A program made the translations under genes and the position numbers. This document shows positions 63,677-64,000 of a stretch of DNA of 64,000 nt, in pieces; position 1 is the stretch's first letter, and each line of letters begins with the position of its first letter. Source of the stretch: an uncultured Lactobacillus sp. (GTDB lineage Bacteria; Bacillota; Bacilli; Lactobacillales; Lactobacillaceae); assembly GCA_947565635.1 (NCBI GenBank), contig CANOGU010000005.1, positions 1 to 64,000 of the forward strand. The letters are read 5' to 3'. A model generated the notes under the pieces. The model searched no databases and was not told the origin of the DNA. It worked only from the letters and a program-made list of their open reading frames with translations.

Positions 63677-64000
63677 ATGAAAATTAATAAGAAGAAATTT
63701 ACTTATTGGCAGTTACGTGATTTACAAGATGAGCAAAAAAATCAGGATGAAGCAACTGAAAGACTAAAAATAATTAATAATGCATATCAAAAAGCACAAT
63801 CATATTTAAGCGACGAGGTTCAAAAAATCTATCGTCGCTATTTTTATGCAGATATTTCAAAAGATGAAGTAGCAACAATTATGTCATCACACATTTCTCC
63901 TTCTGAATTGGTTACCCTTAAAGCCTTATCGTCTGGTATTACTGATAAAGGAAGTAGACAGGCAGTGGATGATTACTTAGGTAGACTTGCAGCTAAGAGC
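63677..64000 (+). CDS. Phage minor head protein (SPP1 gp7-like), 3' end cut off
   Basis: First 108 codons only; the frame runs off the window. Starts MKINKKKFTYWQLRDLQDEQ, the N-terminal helical signature of the gp7-like minor head family, followed by YLSDEVQKIYRRYF. Follows the portal and Prp-like genes, the expected place. Confidence 0.7.
   Translation, partial: MKINKKKFTYWQLRDLQDEQKNQDEATERLKIINNAYQKAQSYLSDEVQKIYRRYFYADISKDEVATIMSSHISPSELVTLKALSSGITDKGSRQAVDDYLGRLAAKS

Overview
The window is low-GC Firmicute DNA. Gene order and protein sequences point to a Lactobacillus of the acidophilus/gasseri/johnsonii group; this is a judgement from gene content and family recognition, not a database match. 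Bases 1-45,700 are host core genome and 45,738-64,000 is the left two thirds or so of a siphovirus-type prophage that runs off the right edge.

Host part. A minus-strand lipid pair (plsC-like, cfa) is followed by a long plus-strand run of translation and envelope genes: a TrmN6/GIY-YIG fusion, rpsB-tsf, pyrH-frr-uppS-cdsA-rseP-proS-polC, then rimP-nusA-ylxR-ylxQ-infB-rbfA and truB-ribF. Next come an Lsa-type ABC-F ribosome-protection gene with a very complete ribosome-sensing attenuator and a GyrI-like partner, the HrcA/CIRCE heat-shock operon (hrcA-grpE-dnaK-dnaJ), lepA, sortase A, recJ, apt, an APC permease, cls (minus), thyA-dfrA, a sugar MFS transporter behind cre-like sites, a P3A-type ATPase (minus) divergent from a LysR regulator, and a previously easy-to-miss 31-residue basic protein on the minus strand.

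Prophage part. A tyrosine integrase lies beside tRNA-Ser(CGA), the probable attachment site. The lysogeny block on the minus strand (integrase, zinc-ribbon protein, secreted protein, coiled-coil membrane protein, DUF5067-like lipoprotein, ImmA/IrrE protease, CI-like repressor) faces a plus-strand early block (Cro-like, Rha/ANT antirepressor, HTH, tiny proteins, DUF1351, ERF annealing protein, ArpU). Two small minus-strand genes interrupt the early block. No helicase loader, replication initiator or SSB is seen between ERF and ArpU. A 1-kb non-coding, hairpin-rich stretch (56,856-57,929) holds one canonical tRNA-Glu and several tRNA-like pieces lacking the anticodon arm. It is followed by a DUF4145 / DUF4417 / toxin-domain-like cassette, then terS, terL, portal, a Prp-like cysteine protease overlapping the portal gene, and a cut minor head gene.

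Most notable: the three-state ABC-F leader with a three-codon upstream ORF, the tRNA-like cluster, interlocked inverted repeats over the integrase ribosome-binding site with a possible antisense RNA, a phage Prp protease, and a DUF4145 gene whose Shine-Dalgarno sequence is enclosed by an 11-bp stem around a terminator. No rRNA, insertion sequence or CRISPR array is seen.
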